64,000 bases of DNA from Candidatus Thorarchaeota archaeon (GCA_019057475.1 DXJO01000027.1:36174-100173), one strand, 5' to 3'; numbered from the stretch's first letter, positions 1 to 8,398 are shown. Notes: a model not told the origin generated them from the sequence alone. Numbers and translations are program-made.

Positions 1-453
1 TGCACTCCATGTAGAATGGGTACGCTAGAGATGCTTAGGATACTTGACAAGATCAGGTCGGGAAACGGAGAAGAGGGCGACATAGAGAAGCTTCAGGAGA
101 TAGCAATTACGGTAAAGGAGGGCTCCCTCTGCGGACTCGGCCAGACTGCACCCAATCCAGTACTCACCACGGTCCGATACTTCCGCGATGAGTATGAAGC
201 GCATATCCGTGACAAGATTTGTCCGGCGGAAGTCTGCAAGGCGCTCATAAAGTATGTAATAGTGTCTGAGAAGTGCATAGGTTGCGGAGCGTGTCTACGA
301 ATCTGCCCTGCGAATGCAATCACTGGAAAGAAGAATGAGGTGCATATCATCTCAGATGAACTATGCATCAAATGTGGAGCTTGTTTCGAGGTGTGTCCAC
401 CCAAGGCGAGCGCTATTGACAAGATACCCGCATACCATGGAGGTGGGCACTAA
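1..453 (+). CDS. NuoF/HndC-like NAD(P)H-binding subunit, C-terminal part (5' end outside window)
   Basis: The reading frame is open from base 1, so only the C-terminal 150 residues are present. They start with CTPCR, the cluster-binding motif of NuoF-type (51 kDa) subunits, and the fourth ligand follows in GSLCGLGQTA. Next comes a two-cluster ferredoxin domain with CIGCGACLRICP and CIKCGACFEVCP. A NuoF core with a C-terminal 2x[4Fe-4S] ferredoxin is known from HndC/HydB-type subunits of NAD(P)-linked hydrogenases and bifurcating enzymes; the missing upstream part should hold the FMN and NAD(P)H sites. The stop overlaps the next start (TAATG), so translation is coupled to the NuoG/FdhA-like gene. 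The partner enzyme (hydrogenase, formate dehydrogenase or other) cannot be told from this fragment. Confidence 0.9.
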   Translation, partial: CTPCRMGTLEMLRILDKIRSGNGEEGDIEKLQEIAITVKEGSLCGLGQTAPNPVLTTVRYFRDEYEAHIRDKICPAEVCKALIKYVIVSEKCIGCGACLRICPANAITGKKNEVHIISDELCIKCGACFEVCPPKASAIDKIPAYHGGGH

Positions 454-2750
454 TGCCGAGTCTGACAATAGACGGAAAGCAGATTCAGTTCAAGGAAGAT
501 GGCCGTACCATATTGGATATTGCTCGTGAAGAAGGAATCTATATCCCCACGTTATGCGACCATCCGGACCTTCCTCCCCATGGCGGGTGCCGAATGTGCC
601 TTGTTGAGGTTGAGGGGATGAAGGGCTTTGTCACAGCATGCACAACTCCTGCGAAAGATAACATGATAGTAGACACAACCAATGATGATTTAATGAAGCT
701 GAAGCGCAATATCCTTCAGCTGTTGCTCATAGAGCACCCATCCGCATGCGTCGTTTGTGCCGAGTGGAATACTTGCAATGAGTATCGCAGTCAGCCCTTC
801 AAATCAGGCTTGATCACAGGGTGTAGTACTTGCCCAAGCAAGGCTTCCTGTGAGCTACGAGATGTAGTCGAATATGTAGGACTTGATGATTTAGGTTTCG
901 TGCCAAGGTATAAGGAAATGCCTGTTGAGAAAGATGATCCATTCTTTGACAGAGACTACAACATCTGCATTCTGTGCGCAAGGTGTGTCAGAGTCTGTGA
1001 TGAGATAAGAGGCACAGGAGCTATCAGCTTTGCCAAGCGTGGTCATGAAACAAGAGTGGATACCGCCTTCGGCAACTCGCACTTGGACAGTGGTTGCTGG
1101 TTCTGCGGAGCATGCATCGACGTTTGCCCAACGGGTGCACTATCACCTCGAATGATGAAATGGCATGGAACACCTGATGAAACAGTAGTAACAACCTGCA
1201 TGCTTTGTGGCACTGGATGTCAAATAGAGTTCGATGTGAAGTGGGACAGGATAATGGCATCTCATCCAGGTTCTGAGAACTCCGAGCCAAACCGGGGTCA
1301 TGCATGCGTTCTGGGCAGGTTCTGTATTCCATCCTTGATGAATGCCCCCGACAGACTCAAGATTCCCACTGTTAGAAGGGATGGAGTCAGCATCCCCGTT
1401 TCATGGGATGAAGCATATGAGCGCATAGCGGAAATTCTCAATGAAACCACTCCAGGAAGAATTGGTTTTGTAGGAGCCCCTCACCTCACTACAGAGGCCG
1501 CGTATCTTCTTCAAAAGCTAGCTCGCAGTGCAATAGGAACCTCGAACGTTGATTTCAGAGGCTCAGGTTTTGCCTCGCTTGTTGTCAGAACACTTGCGGA
1601 TACTGACAGCTTCGCAAAGGTTGGGTCACTCCGAGACCTTGAGAAGGCAGATTGGATTATTGCAGTGGGAGGCGACTTTGTAAAGACTCACCAAGTTGTC
1701 GCCAAGTCGTGTTATCAAGCAGTTGCAAGAGGTGCACCGCTGATACTCATTGGAGAGGCCGGCGTGAACCTGAAGAGATGGGCAACAGAACACATCCCAC
1801 TCAAGGCCAAGGCTTTCTCAACAATACTCTCACAACTAGCTGTAGGTGAGGAGAAGCTTAAGGGAGTCAAGAAGCAGCACGCTGAGCATATCAAATCAGT
1901 CGTTTCAAAAGGTGAGGGAGCCATAATCTTCGGCTCTGATATTCTTCTAGCGAACAATCCGGGAGAAGCCATGACAGCCCTCTTGAGGTTGGCTGGTGAC
2001 AAGGGTCGAATCTATCCCGCATTCGATCAAGGCAATGAAGTGGGAGCGATGATAGCTGGGCTGCAGCCGGATCTGCTTCCAGGACTCACATCAGTGGGCG
2101 CATCAAGTGTTAGGAGCAAATTCGAAGCCCTCTGGGGGAAGGAAATCAAGGCTGGTCTAAGTCTGGAACAGATGCGTATGGCGGCATCCAAAGGTGAACT
2201 TGATGTCCTCTATGTGATTGATGGTTCACTGCTCGCAAAAGGTTTCAAGAAAGTTAAGCACGTGATCTACCAGTCTCCATTCCCCTCAGAATGGGTCAAT
2301 CGTGCATCCGTGATTCTTCCTGCAGCAGGCTTTGTGGAGGACTCTGGAACAGTTGTCAACATGGAGATGAAACAGCTTAAGCTGAAACAGGTTACTCAGC
2401 CTATTGGAAAGTCGAAACAGGATTGGCTAATACTAACTGAGCTTGGCAGGAGGCTTGGATCGGAGGGCTTCAAATACAAGAGCCCGAAGAAGGTTGCGAA
2501 GGAGCTAAGGGAGTTTACTAAGGAATTAGATTCTGGGGCCATAGTCGAAATTGAGTCGATCCGGAAAGCAGCTGATTGGAACCCCGTGTACAGGGGCGCA
2601 ATCCTTGCCGAGAGAATACGGGACCTGAAGACATTCATTGACGCCCTACCAGAGAGAGAACGTCCATTGTCTACCGAATCGATGGATGATTTCGTTAAGA
2701 GGTTATCAGAACAAGAAGGCGCAAACACTCAGGTGAAGGAGGCGGCCTAA
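453..2750 (+). CDS. NuoG/formate dehydrogenase alpha-like iron-sulfur molybdopterin-family subunit
   Basis: 765 residues. Residues 1-80 are a [2Fe-2S] ferredoxin domain (CDHPDLPPHGGCRMC). A NuoG-type cysteine-rich segment (about residues 95-135) and a two-cluster domain (CILCARCVRVC, CWFCGACIDVCP) follow. From about residue 245 the protein resembles the molybdopterin oxidoreductase fold, beginning with a CMLCGTGC cluster motif. At the place where formate dehydrogenases have Sec/Cys followed by His (consensus NVDxxxRxC/U-H) this protein reads NVDFRGSGFASL, so the metal-ligating residue seems to be absent. It is therefore more likely an electron-conducting NuoG-like subunit than an active formate dehydrogenase. 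It overlaps both neighbours at TAATG junctions and should form one complex with them. Confidence 0.88.
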   Translation: MPSLTIDGKQIQFKEDGRTILDIAREEGIYIPTLCDHPDLPPHGGCRMCLVEVEGMKGFVTACTTPAKDNMIVDTTNDDLMKLKRNILQLLLIEHPSACVVCAEWNTCNEYRSQPFKSGLITGCSTCPSKASCELRDVVEYVGLDDLGFVPRYKEMPVEKDDPFFDRDYNICILCARCVRVCDEIRGTGAISFAKRGHETRVDTAFGNSHLDSGCWFCGACIDVCPTGALSPRMMKWHGTPDETVVTTCMLCGTGCQIEFDVKWDRIMASHPGSENSEPNRGHACVLGRFCIPSLMNAPDRLKIPTVRRDGVSIPVSWDEAYERIAEILNETTPGRIGFVGAPHLTTEAAYLLQKLARSAIGTSNVDFRGSGFASLVVRTLADTDSFAKVGSLRDLEKADWIIAVGGDFVKTHQVVAKSCYQAVARGAPLILIGEAGVNLKRWATEHIPLKAKAFSTILSQLAVGEEKLKGVKKQHAEHIKSVVSKGEGAIIFGSDILLANNPGEAMTALLRLAGDKGRIYPAFDQGNEVGAMIAGLQPDLLPGLTSVGASSVRSKFEALWGKEIKAGLSLEQMRMAASKGELDVLYVIDGSLLAKGFKKVKHVIYQSPFPSEWVNRASVILPAAGFVEDSGTVVNMEMKQLKLKQVTQPIGKSKQDWLILTELGRRLGSEGFKYKSPKKVAKELREFTKELDSGAIVEIESIRKAADWNPVYRGAILAERIRDLKTFIDALPERERPLSTESMDDFVKRLSEQEGANTQVKEAA

Positions 2751-3631
2751 TGAAGGGCACAATAGTGATCAACGAACATGTAGTTCCGAATGTAAGACGC
2801 CTTGTACTTGAAGCGCCAGTTATCGCTCGTCGTGCAAAGCCTGGGCAATTTGTGATTCTGATTCCAGATGCAGAGGGTGAGAGAATTCCCTTCACACTCT
2901 CCGATTGGGACGCTTCAGAAGGAACAATCACGATATTCTACTTGGAAGCTGGCGTTTCGACCATGAAACTCACTCGCTTGAAGCCAGGTGAAGCCGTCTA
3001 TACACTCGTGGGGCCTCTAGGCAAACCCACAGAGATTGAGAAGTTTGGAACTGTTCTACTCGGGGGTGGATGCTACGGCCTTGGAGGAATCTACCCACTG
3101 GCTAGGGCTTTCAAGGAAAAGGGGAATAAAGTCATTGCTCTTCTGGAAGCTCGCACATCCTACCTTATCTACAACGAGGACAAGATTGGAGAGGTGGCAG
3201 ACGAAGTCATCATCGCCACTGCGGATGGCTCTCGTGGCGTGCGAGGCCATGTCTGGGAGTCCATAAAGATCTTGGAGGAGAGGGGCGAGAAGATCGACCA
3301 TGCACACTTCGTTGGGTGCACGTACATGATGATGACCTCCTCAAGAGCGACAGAGCAGGCAGGGATCCCCACAATTGTCAGCCTCAATTCGCTCATGGTC
3401 GATGGCACTGGAATGTGTGGATGTTGCAGAGTCCTCGTAGGAGGCGAAACCAAGTTTTCCTGCGTTGACGGGCCTGACTTCGATGGACATCTAGTCGACT
3501 GGGACAATGTATTCGCCAGAGCGGGTGCTTACGTTGGTGAAGAGAACTTGGCGTATCAGTTCCACCAAAGCAGAGATGACGGAGCAATCAAAGACGATGG
3601 ATGCAAGAACTGCGGCAAGGAGGCGGTTTGA
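2750..3631 (+). CDS. nfnA: Ferredoxin:NADP+ oxidoreductase-type FAD/[2Fe-2S] subunit (NfnA/SudB-like)
   Basis: 293 residues, the normal length for NfnA, SudB and dihydroorotate dehydrogenase electron-transfer (PyrK-like) subunits. The N-terminal half is an FAD-binding beta-barrel (IPFTLSDWD). An NAD(P)-binding domain follows (GGGCYGLGGIYPLA). The C-terminal DGTGMCGCCRV and a later Cys in FSCVDGPDFDG supply the [2Fe-2S] ligands. A strong ribosome-binding site (aaggagg) lies just before its start, which overlaps the upstream stop (TAATG). With the next gene it forms the usual NfnA-NfnB pair that moves electrons between NAD(P)H, ferredoxin and a further acceptor. The unusual point is its coupling to NuoF-like and NuoG-like genes. 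Confidence 0.9.
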   Translation: MKGTIVINEHVVPNVRRLVLEAPVIARRAKPGQFVILIPDAEGERIPFTLSDWDASEGTITIFYLEAGVSTMKLTRLKPGEAVYTLVGPLGKPTEIEKFGTVLLGGGCYGLGGIYPLARAFKEKGNKVIALLEARTSYLIYNEDKIGEVADEVIIATADGSRGVRGHVWESIKILEERGEKIDHAHFVGCTYMMMTSSRATEQAGIPTIVSLNSLMVDGTGMCGCCRVLVGGETKFSCVDGPDFDGHLVDWDNVFARAGAYVGEENLAYQFHQSRDDGAIKDDGCKNCGKEAV

Positions 3632-5067
3632 TGGGCGGCAAGACTCTAACAGCAAAAGAGAGGATGGCAATCCCCAGAGCGAAGATGCCAGAGCAGAACC
3701 CTGCTGCACGTGCAGCCAATTTCGAAGAAGTTCCATTCGGATTGACACCTGAGCAGGCCATGCTGGAAGCTCAGAGATGCATAAGTTGCAGGAATATGCC
3801 ATGCGTTGCCGGGTGTCCCGTCGGCGTTCACATTCCTGAGTTCATCGAACTTGTAGCTGAAGGTAAATTTGCAGAAGCAGCCAGAGAAATCAAGGAAACC
3901 AATGTTCTTCCTGCAGTCTGCGGTCGTGTCTGTCCACAAGAGATTCAGTGTGAGGAGGCTTGCACATTGTGGAAGCGCTTCGGAGGAGTTTCTATTGGTG
4001 CTCTCGAACGATTTGTTGCAGATTATGAGAGAAACAATAACCTGGTCAAGATTCCAAAGAAAGATTCATCCACTGGCAAGAGGGTTGCAGTCATTGGATC
4101 AGGACCATCAGGACTTACCGTTGCAGGAGACCTCATTCTCAAGGGGCACGAGGTTACAGTCTATGAAGCACTGCATGAACCTGGTGGCGTCCTCATATAC
4201 GGCATTCCGGAATTCAGGCTTCCGAAAGAGATAGTGAAGGCTGAAGTTGGCTACATGGAGAGCCTAGGTGTCAAGTTCGTGATGAACGTTGTTGTAGGAT
4301 TGACTATGACCATTGAGGAATTGTTTGATGAACTTGGGTACGATGCCGTTTACATCGGCGTTGGCGCGGGCCTTCCAAGATTCATGCGAATCGATGGCGA
4401 AGACATGAATGGTGTCTTCTCAGCCAACGAGTATCTCACTAGATCGAACCTAATGAAGGGGTATTTATTCCCTGAGTACGATTCACCACTTCCGCCAGGC
4501 AGGCGTGTCTGCGTCGTTGGTGGAGGAAATGTAGCAATGGACTCTGCACGAACAGCGAAGCGCCTAGGTGCCGACGTCACCATAGTTTATCGTCGTGCTA
4601 GAGAACAACTACCTGCAAGAAGTGAGGAGGTTCACCACGCTGAAGAAGAGGGTATTGAATTCAAGCTGCTCTCAAACCCGGTCAAGCTCTTCGGAGAGAA
4701 TGGCAGAGTTACTGGTATGGAGTGCATTCGGATGGAACTTGGAGAACCCGACGACAGTGGTCGCAGGCGGCCAATACCGATAGAGGGTGCTTTCTTCAAG
4801 ATAGAGTGTGACCAAGTGATAATGGCCATTGGTTCGGGAGCCAATCCAGTCTTAACGAAGACCATAAAAGACCTAGAACTCAACCGATGGGGATACATCG
4901 AGGTAGACAAGAACAACCGCACCAATGTGCCCATGGTCTGGGCAGGCGGCGATATAGTAACAGGAGCAGCAACAGTAATCTTGGCTATGGGTGCTGGTCG
5001 AATCGCGGCCAACTCAATGCATGCGGAACTCATGGGATTGCCGCAACCTGGGACTGAGGAGTCGTAG
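3631..5067 (+). CDS. nfnB: NfnB/GltD-like FAD- and iron-sulfur-dependent oxidoreductase subunit
   Basis: 478 residues from the ATG that overlaps the upstream stop (TGATG) behind an aaggagg ribosome-binding site. An upstream ATG at 3601 lies inside nfnA and is less likely. The N-terminal domain has the GltD-type cluster motifs CISCRNMPCVAGCPVG and CGRVCPQEIQCEEAC. Two dinucleotide-binding motifs follow, VIGSGPSGLTVAG near residue 150 and VVGGGNVAMDSAR near residue 293. The C-terminal GGDIVTGAATVILAMGAG is typical of the family. This is the large subunit of NADH-dependent ferredoxin:NADP+ reductase (NfnB, the site of flavin bifurcation) or the homologous SudA/GltA. It is the last gene of the operon; the next gene starts 135 bases on. 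Confidence 0.92.
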   Translation: MGGKTLTAKERMAIPRAKMPEQNPAARAANFEEVPFGLTPEQAMLEAQRCISCRNMPCVAGCPVGVHIPEFIELVAEGKFAEAAREIKETNVLPAVCGRVCPQEIQCEEACTLWKRFGGVSIGALERFVADYERNNNLVKIPKKDSSTGKRVAVIGSGPSGLTVAGDLILKGHEVTVYEALHEPGGVLIYGIPEFRLPKEIVKAEVGYMESLGVKFVMNVVVGLTMTIEELFDELGYDAVYIGVGAGLPRFMRIDGEDMNGVFSANEYLTRSNLMKGYLFPEYDSPLPPGRRVCVVGGGNVAMDSARTAKRLGADVTIVYRRAREQLPARSEEVHHAEEEGIEFKLLSNPVKLFGENGRVTGMECIRMELGEPDDSGRRRPIPIEGAFFKIECDQVIMAIGSGANPVLTKTIKDLELNRWGYIEVDKNNRTNVPMVWAGGDIVTGAATVILAMGAGRIAANSMHAELMGLPQPGTEES

Positions 5068-5202
5068 GGAATTGAAACCTGCACCGTAGTTGCGGCCAGT
5101 GGTACGTCTTGTGGGTACCGGATCCGAAACTGAGTGACACAATCGTCGTGTCACGTCGCTAGTTTTATCAACGCATGGGAGTTCCCCCACTCGGTCGTAA
5201 AT

Positions 5203-5562
5203 ATGTCACATCGACGCGGTCTAAGGTTTGCAAAGACAACCTGCCCAATATGCGGAAGCAAGGAAGTCGCCAGGGATGATTCCAAGGGTGATCTTCTCTG
5301 CACCAACTGCGGCCATATAATGATTCGAAAGGAAACCAGAGCGGTCGGCAAATACGAAGTTGCCCAGCACTTGAAGAGAAATGGAAAGATGACATTCCCG
5401 ATGTTGAGGGAGGTTACCGGTGCCTCTGATGACAAGCTCTTCGGTGTAATTGAGAACATGGAAAACATGGGCTTGATCCAGGACATAGGTGGCAAGTACA
5501 CGCTGACCAAACGCGGTCAACGCTGGTACAGGCAGAGACTCGGGCAGGAATGGGGCTACTAG
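5203..5562 (+). CDS. Zinc-ribbon winged-helix protein (putative transcription regulator)
   Basis: The ATG at 5203 gives 119 residues and puts the zinc ribbon close to the N-terminus; an upstream in-frame start at 5134 adds residues with no recognisable character. CPICGS and CTNCGH form a TFIIB-like four-cysteine zinc ribbon. It is followed by about 75 residues resembling a winged helix (AQHLKRNGKMTFPMLREVTG, then ENMENMGLI and the wing GGKYTLTKRGQRW). The combination suggests an archaeal DNA-binding regulator or a general-factor relative; no specific family was recognised. No clear ribosome-binding site precedes the ATG, which fits a leaderless transcript. Confidence 0.75.
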   Translation: MSHRRGLRFAKTTCPICGSKEVARDDSKGDLLCTNCGHIMIRKETRAVGKYEVAQHLKRNGKMTFPMLREVTGASDDKLFGVIENMENMGLIQDIGGKYTLTKRGQRWYRQRLGQEWGY

Positions 5563-6045
5563 TGTCCTTCGGGATACCGCCTCGCGCTGTTAGTTGATAC
5601 GCCGTTAACGAGATTGATGTCGTAAGTTACGTTTCTTTGCGTGCACCTATCTCAACCGTTCATTGTAGGTTGTACAAAGTTGGACACCGAAGTCTAGTAC
5701 GTCCAGGAAACGGCACTGGACTACTCCGTGAGGACCCTTCACAGGTGTGTCATATTCCTCAGAGACCAATGTCGTATTGGTCTATATAAAGCCCACAATA
5801 AAATTGTCCAGATACGTCTAACTTTGCAGCAGCTATTTGCAACCCTTAATATACTATGAAAATTGTTTAACTAAGGGTCCGGATGCAGAAGGGTTACATA
5901 CTCTCCCCCCTCCTAACCACGCGAATACCTACTTTCTATTTTCCTTCTGCGTTCGAAACCCCTACCTATTCTACGGCCCTAACTAGTTATCGCAGAGAGC
6001 TGACAACATTGTCATGCCTCACAGTTGTCAAGCACTTGCCGGGTT
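5563..6045. other. Gene-poor stretch with hairpin, TATA-like site and inverted repeat
   Basis: No convincing coding region. A 60-codon frame at 5883-6065 has no recognisable protein character. The stretch holds a perfect 7-bp hairpin at 5764-5782 directly before a TATA-like ctatataaag (5782-5791). About 50 bases further an inverted repeat acccttA/Taagggt (5842-5848 and 5872-5878) encloses an A/T-rich segment. This arrangement could be a promoter with a structured leader or a small RNA. Transcription is not shown by the sequence. Confidence 0.4.
5764..5782. promoter_or_regulatory. Perfect 7-bp inverted repeat abutting a TATA-like box
   Basis: gaccaat-gtcgt-attggtc is a perfect inverted repeat with a 5-base spacer, immediately followed by ctatataaag, a good match to an archaeal TATA box. 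An operator overlapping a promoter is one reading and an RNA hairpin is another. The nearest plus-strand frame downstream is not convincing as a gene. Confidence 0.35.
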
Positions 6046-6264
6046 TTATCCGACGAGCGTACTGAAACAAGATCCAAAACAAGAGATGTGCTCAATCCTT
6101 GGTCGAGAGTAAACAGCCCAAGACCCATCTCCAACAAGCCTTACAAGCACGTGGTTATCTCGCCGCATTAGCCTAACGAGGTTTAAAGCGGCCCTGACTC
6201 CCTTCGGATTCTCGACCAGCTTGTAGACATGACCATTGATAATTTGCCACTTATCGGCTATCAT
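6046..6264 (-). CDS. Small hypothetical protein, possibly degraded
   Basis: A 72-residue frame 56 bases downstream of, and on the same strand as, the WD40 gene. Residues 10-56 (GHVYKLVENPKGVRAALNLV, then VLVRLVGDGSWAVYSRPR) have the beta-alpha-beta look of small archaeal proteins of the pattern 'NGxxYK ... KxxA ... LRxxxxxVRVxxxxxxWAVYxRPR'. The last 16 residues look unlike the rest and may be read-through into non-coding sequence, so the gene may be shortened or shifted. No function is recognised. Confidence 0.4.
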   Translation of the reverse strand: MIADKWQIINGHVYKLVENPKGVRAALNLVRLMRRDNHVLVRLVGDGSWAVYSRPRIEHISCFGSCFSTLVG

Positions 6265-6320
6265 ATACTCTGGTGTCTGCTTTGCTTAATAACCCCGTCT
6301 GATAGGATTGCAACGAGAAT

Positions 6321-7472
6321 TCACTTGCGGATTACGATGTTTGCGCCATCAATCCGAACATGCGGAAACTCGTCTGACAGCTCAAGTAGCCAGTCCTCCA
6401 GTTCCTCAACACTACTGAAGCGGAGCAACGTGGCTAGGCGATTCATGGGTAGGGTTTCATACCTTCCGATTATCTTTCGGAGCTGCATCATCCTGAAGGC
6501 TGCAAGCTCTGCTTTTTCTTCCTCAGTACGGGGCGCGATCTTGTCAATCCACGGACTGCCCAGCGGAAAGTCCCACACGTAGATCTCACCCTCAAGAGTA
6601 CCCGCAACAAGTTGACGACCGTCGCTACTCATCGCTAGGGAGTGCACGTTCTCCGTGTGGTCAAGTGTCCTCAACAGAACACCTCCGTGCATTTGCCATA
6701 CTCTGATTGTGCCGTCATTGGCGCCTGTCACAAGGTATCGTCCATCGTGGGACACCCATAGTAGCAGGATTGCGGAGGTGTGACCTGACAAGGTGTTCAG
6801 TAGCGTTCCAGAATCTACATCCCAGATATGAACATCTCCATCCTGACCACCTGAAATCATGAAACGTGATTCAGGTGTGAATACGAGTCGAGTTACATTC
6901 CCTTTGTGCCCATGAAGTGTATGGAGTAGAGATCCCGTATCGAGGTCTCGTAGCCATAGAATGCCTGTGGGATTCCTCCCGAGTGCCCTCTTTGAGCCAG
7001 ACACAAGATAGGCCCCATCTGGACTAACAGCAATTGAATAAACTCCTGCGCCTTGTTCCCGGATGCGGGCTATAACTGAATGACCAATATCCCACACACG
7101 ATCCTTGCCGTCGTCCCCACCCGTGATAACGTAGCAGTCATCTGGGGTGATGGCGATTGCAATGGTATGCAGTGAGTTTGGTGTGAGTGTATTCAGTGCA
7201 GTGCCAGCTTCGACGTCCCAGACCCTCACTGCGGAATCCCTATCTGACACCGAGAAAACGCGGCGTCCATCAGAAGTCGCAACCAGTCCGTAGACAGGGC
7301 CCTCGTGACCAATGAACGTATGCACAAGCTTGCCTGTCTGAATGTCCCAGAGCCGGACTGTAGCGTCTTGACCACCTGAAACCACATGACGCCCGTCCTG
7401 GGTCAAAACCACCGACCAGACTGTGAACTCATGCCCCTCGAGCAAGACTGTAAGTTCGAGATTCCCTTCCAC
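6321..7472 (-). CDS. Seven-bladed WD40 repeat protein with C-terminal helical/winged-helix tail
   Basis: 383 residues with seven WD repeats, one complete beta-propeller. Examples are SGGQDATVRLWD (blade 1), SVSDRDSAVRVWD (2), TGGDDGKDRVWD (3), SGGQDGDVHIWD (5) and TGANDGTIRVWQ (6). Blade 4 has an insertion (SGSKRALGRNPTGILWLRD). The last blade (AGTLEGEIYVWD) is followed by about 75 residues: a helical stretch, then IIGRYETLPMNRLATLLRFSSVEELEDWL, which resembles a PCI-like or other small winged helix. There is no signal peptide, so it is cytosolic. WD40 propellers are protein-interaction scaffolds; the partner is unknown. The last blade closely matches a remnant at 11354-11512. Confidence 0.88.
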   Translation of the reverse strand: MEGNLELTVLLEGHEFTVWSVVLTQDGRHVVSGGQDATVRLWDIQTGKLVHTFIGHEGPVYGLVATSDGRRVFSVSDRDSAVRVWDVEAGTALNTLTPNSLHTIAIAITPDDCYVITGGDDGKDRVWDIGHSVIARIREQGAGVYSIAVSPDGAYLVSGSKRALGRNPTGILWLRDLDTGSLLHTLHGHKGNVTRLVFTPESRFMISGGQDGDVHIWDVDSGTLLNTLSGHTSAILLLWVSHDGRYLVTGANDGTIRVWQMHGGVLLRTLDHTENVHSLAMSSDGRQLVAGTLEGEIYVWDFPLGSPWIDKIAPRTEEEKAELAAFRMMQLRKIIGRYETLPMNRLATLLRFSSVEELEDWLLELSDEFPHVRIDGANIVIRK

Positions 7473-7647
7473 CAGTGGTCACTCCTGTATTCTACCGGGT
7501 AGCAGCACGCCTTAAAGGCCTATAAGTACGAGTATGAGAAAGAAAAGCTTGCCGATTCTCTTGGTAATACTTTGGCAGGCACTGAAGATGGTAATCTCCA
7601 GATATCTCTAGAATCTTCGCCGAAGGCAACGCCAAGTGGAGAAATAG

Positions 7648-7754
7648 TGGTGGACCGGGTGGGATTTGAACCCACGACCTTCTGGAGTTTTGATCTCCTG
7701 AGAGATCCAGAAGGATTGCAAACCAGACGATCTGCCGGGCTAATCTACCGGCCC
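7648..7754 (-). tRNA. tRNA-Ala: tRNA-Ala(TGC) with a 30-nt intron and encoded CCA
   Basis: On the minus strand the acceptor 5' arm is GGGCCGG (7754-7748) and the 3' arm CCGGTCC (7658-7652). They pair fully with a G3:U70 wobble, the alanine identity element. The D arm is 7745-7729. Anticodon stem TCTGG/CCAGA encloses the loop TTTGCA+T with anticodon TGC. The T arm GTGGG-TTCAAAT-CCCAC is 7675-7659. A 30-base intron (about 7716-7687) splits the loop after position 37, the canonical archaeal site; it contains a perfect GATCTC-TCAG-GAGATC hairpin. CCA is encoded at 7650-7648. The spliced length is 74 nt without CCA. The intron boundary could shift by one base. Confidence 0.95.
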
Positions 7755-7786
7755 ACAGTTGCAGGTCTTTCCGTGCCAAGGGCGTT

Positions 7787-8398
7787 TTAACCCTTATGCT
7801 CTTGATACTCCTCGCGCACAACATCCAGCCAGAAGGGTGCGCCCTTGAGCGTGGAGGCTTCTTCAGTTGTAAGCTCCTTATACTCCACCAGACTCATGTC
7901 TTCCGGAATAATGCCACTGACTCCAGCAGGATCTTCCATAATTAATGTGAAATCAAAGTTCCCTGCAATGGCTCTATCCATCATATCGAGAACTTCTTGT
8001 CCTTTCTCCTTCTGCTCCTTGCTATCAGCGAAGCTGATTGCTGTTATGACAACATTTCGAGTACGTTGAAGCAGACCTTCGACGTTGGTGATGAATGACT
8101 CTGCGGTGGGACCGGGCTCGACATTAATGCCAAACTCCGGTAGTCGAATAGTACCTGATCCGGATCTCACGACTCGCGCGTAGAGGAGCGCGGAATCGTT
8201 TACTTTGAGGGTCCATCTGCTGGGTGCTCTCTGCTCAGCTGAAAAAACGTCACTATGGTGGAAGTTGCATTTGGGGCACTCCATGATGAACATGGCTAGT
8301 TCGTTGAAGAAGGGTATGCTGTAGAGTATCGACCTCATCTTCAGGTCGCCTTCACCACATGAGGGGCATCTGAGTGTGATGCCTTCTGTTTTGGACAT
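7787..8398 (-). CDS. zpr1: ZPR1-related zinc finger protein
   Basis: 203 residues with a single ZPR1 module, as in archaeal ZPR1-like proteins (eukaryotic ZPR1 has two). The N-terminal C4 zinc finger is CPSCGEGDLKMRS ... MECPKCNFHHSDV. The beta-rich domain follows with SAEQRAPSRWTLKVND, VRSGSGTIRLPEFGINVEPG and GLLQRT. The C-terminal part DFTLIMEDPAGVSGI also fits the family. Eukaryotic ZPR1 acts as a folding factor for elongation factor eEF1A, and an archaeal parallel for aEF1A is plausible but not shown here. tRNA-Ala follows 32 bases downstream on the same strand. Confidence 0.9.
   Translation of the reverse strand: MSKTEGITLRCPSCGEGDLKMRSILYSIPFFNELAMFIMECPKCNFHHSDVFSAEQRAPSRWTLKVNDSALLYARVVRSGSGTIRLPEFGINVEPGPTAESFITNVEGLLQRTRNVVITAISFADSKEQKEKGQEVLDMMDRAIAGNFDFTLIMEDPAGVSGIIPEDMSLVEYKELTTEEASTLKGAPFWLDVVREEYQEHKG

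Noticed and set aside
5883..6065. A 60-codon plus-strand frame in the empty stretch
   Set aside because: Composition is low-complexity (Thr/Ser/Pro/Leu) without protein character, and the start lies inside a structured A/T-rich stretch.
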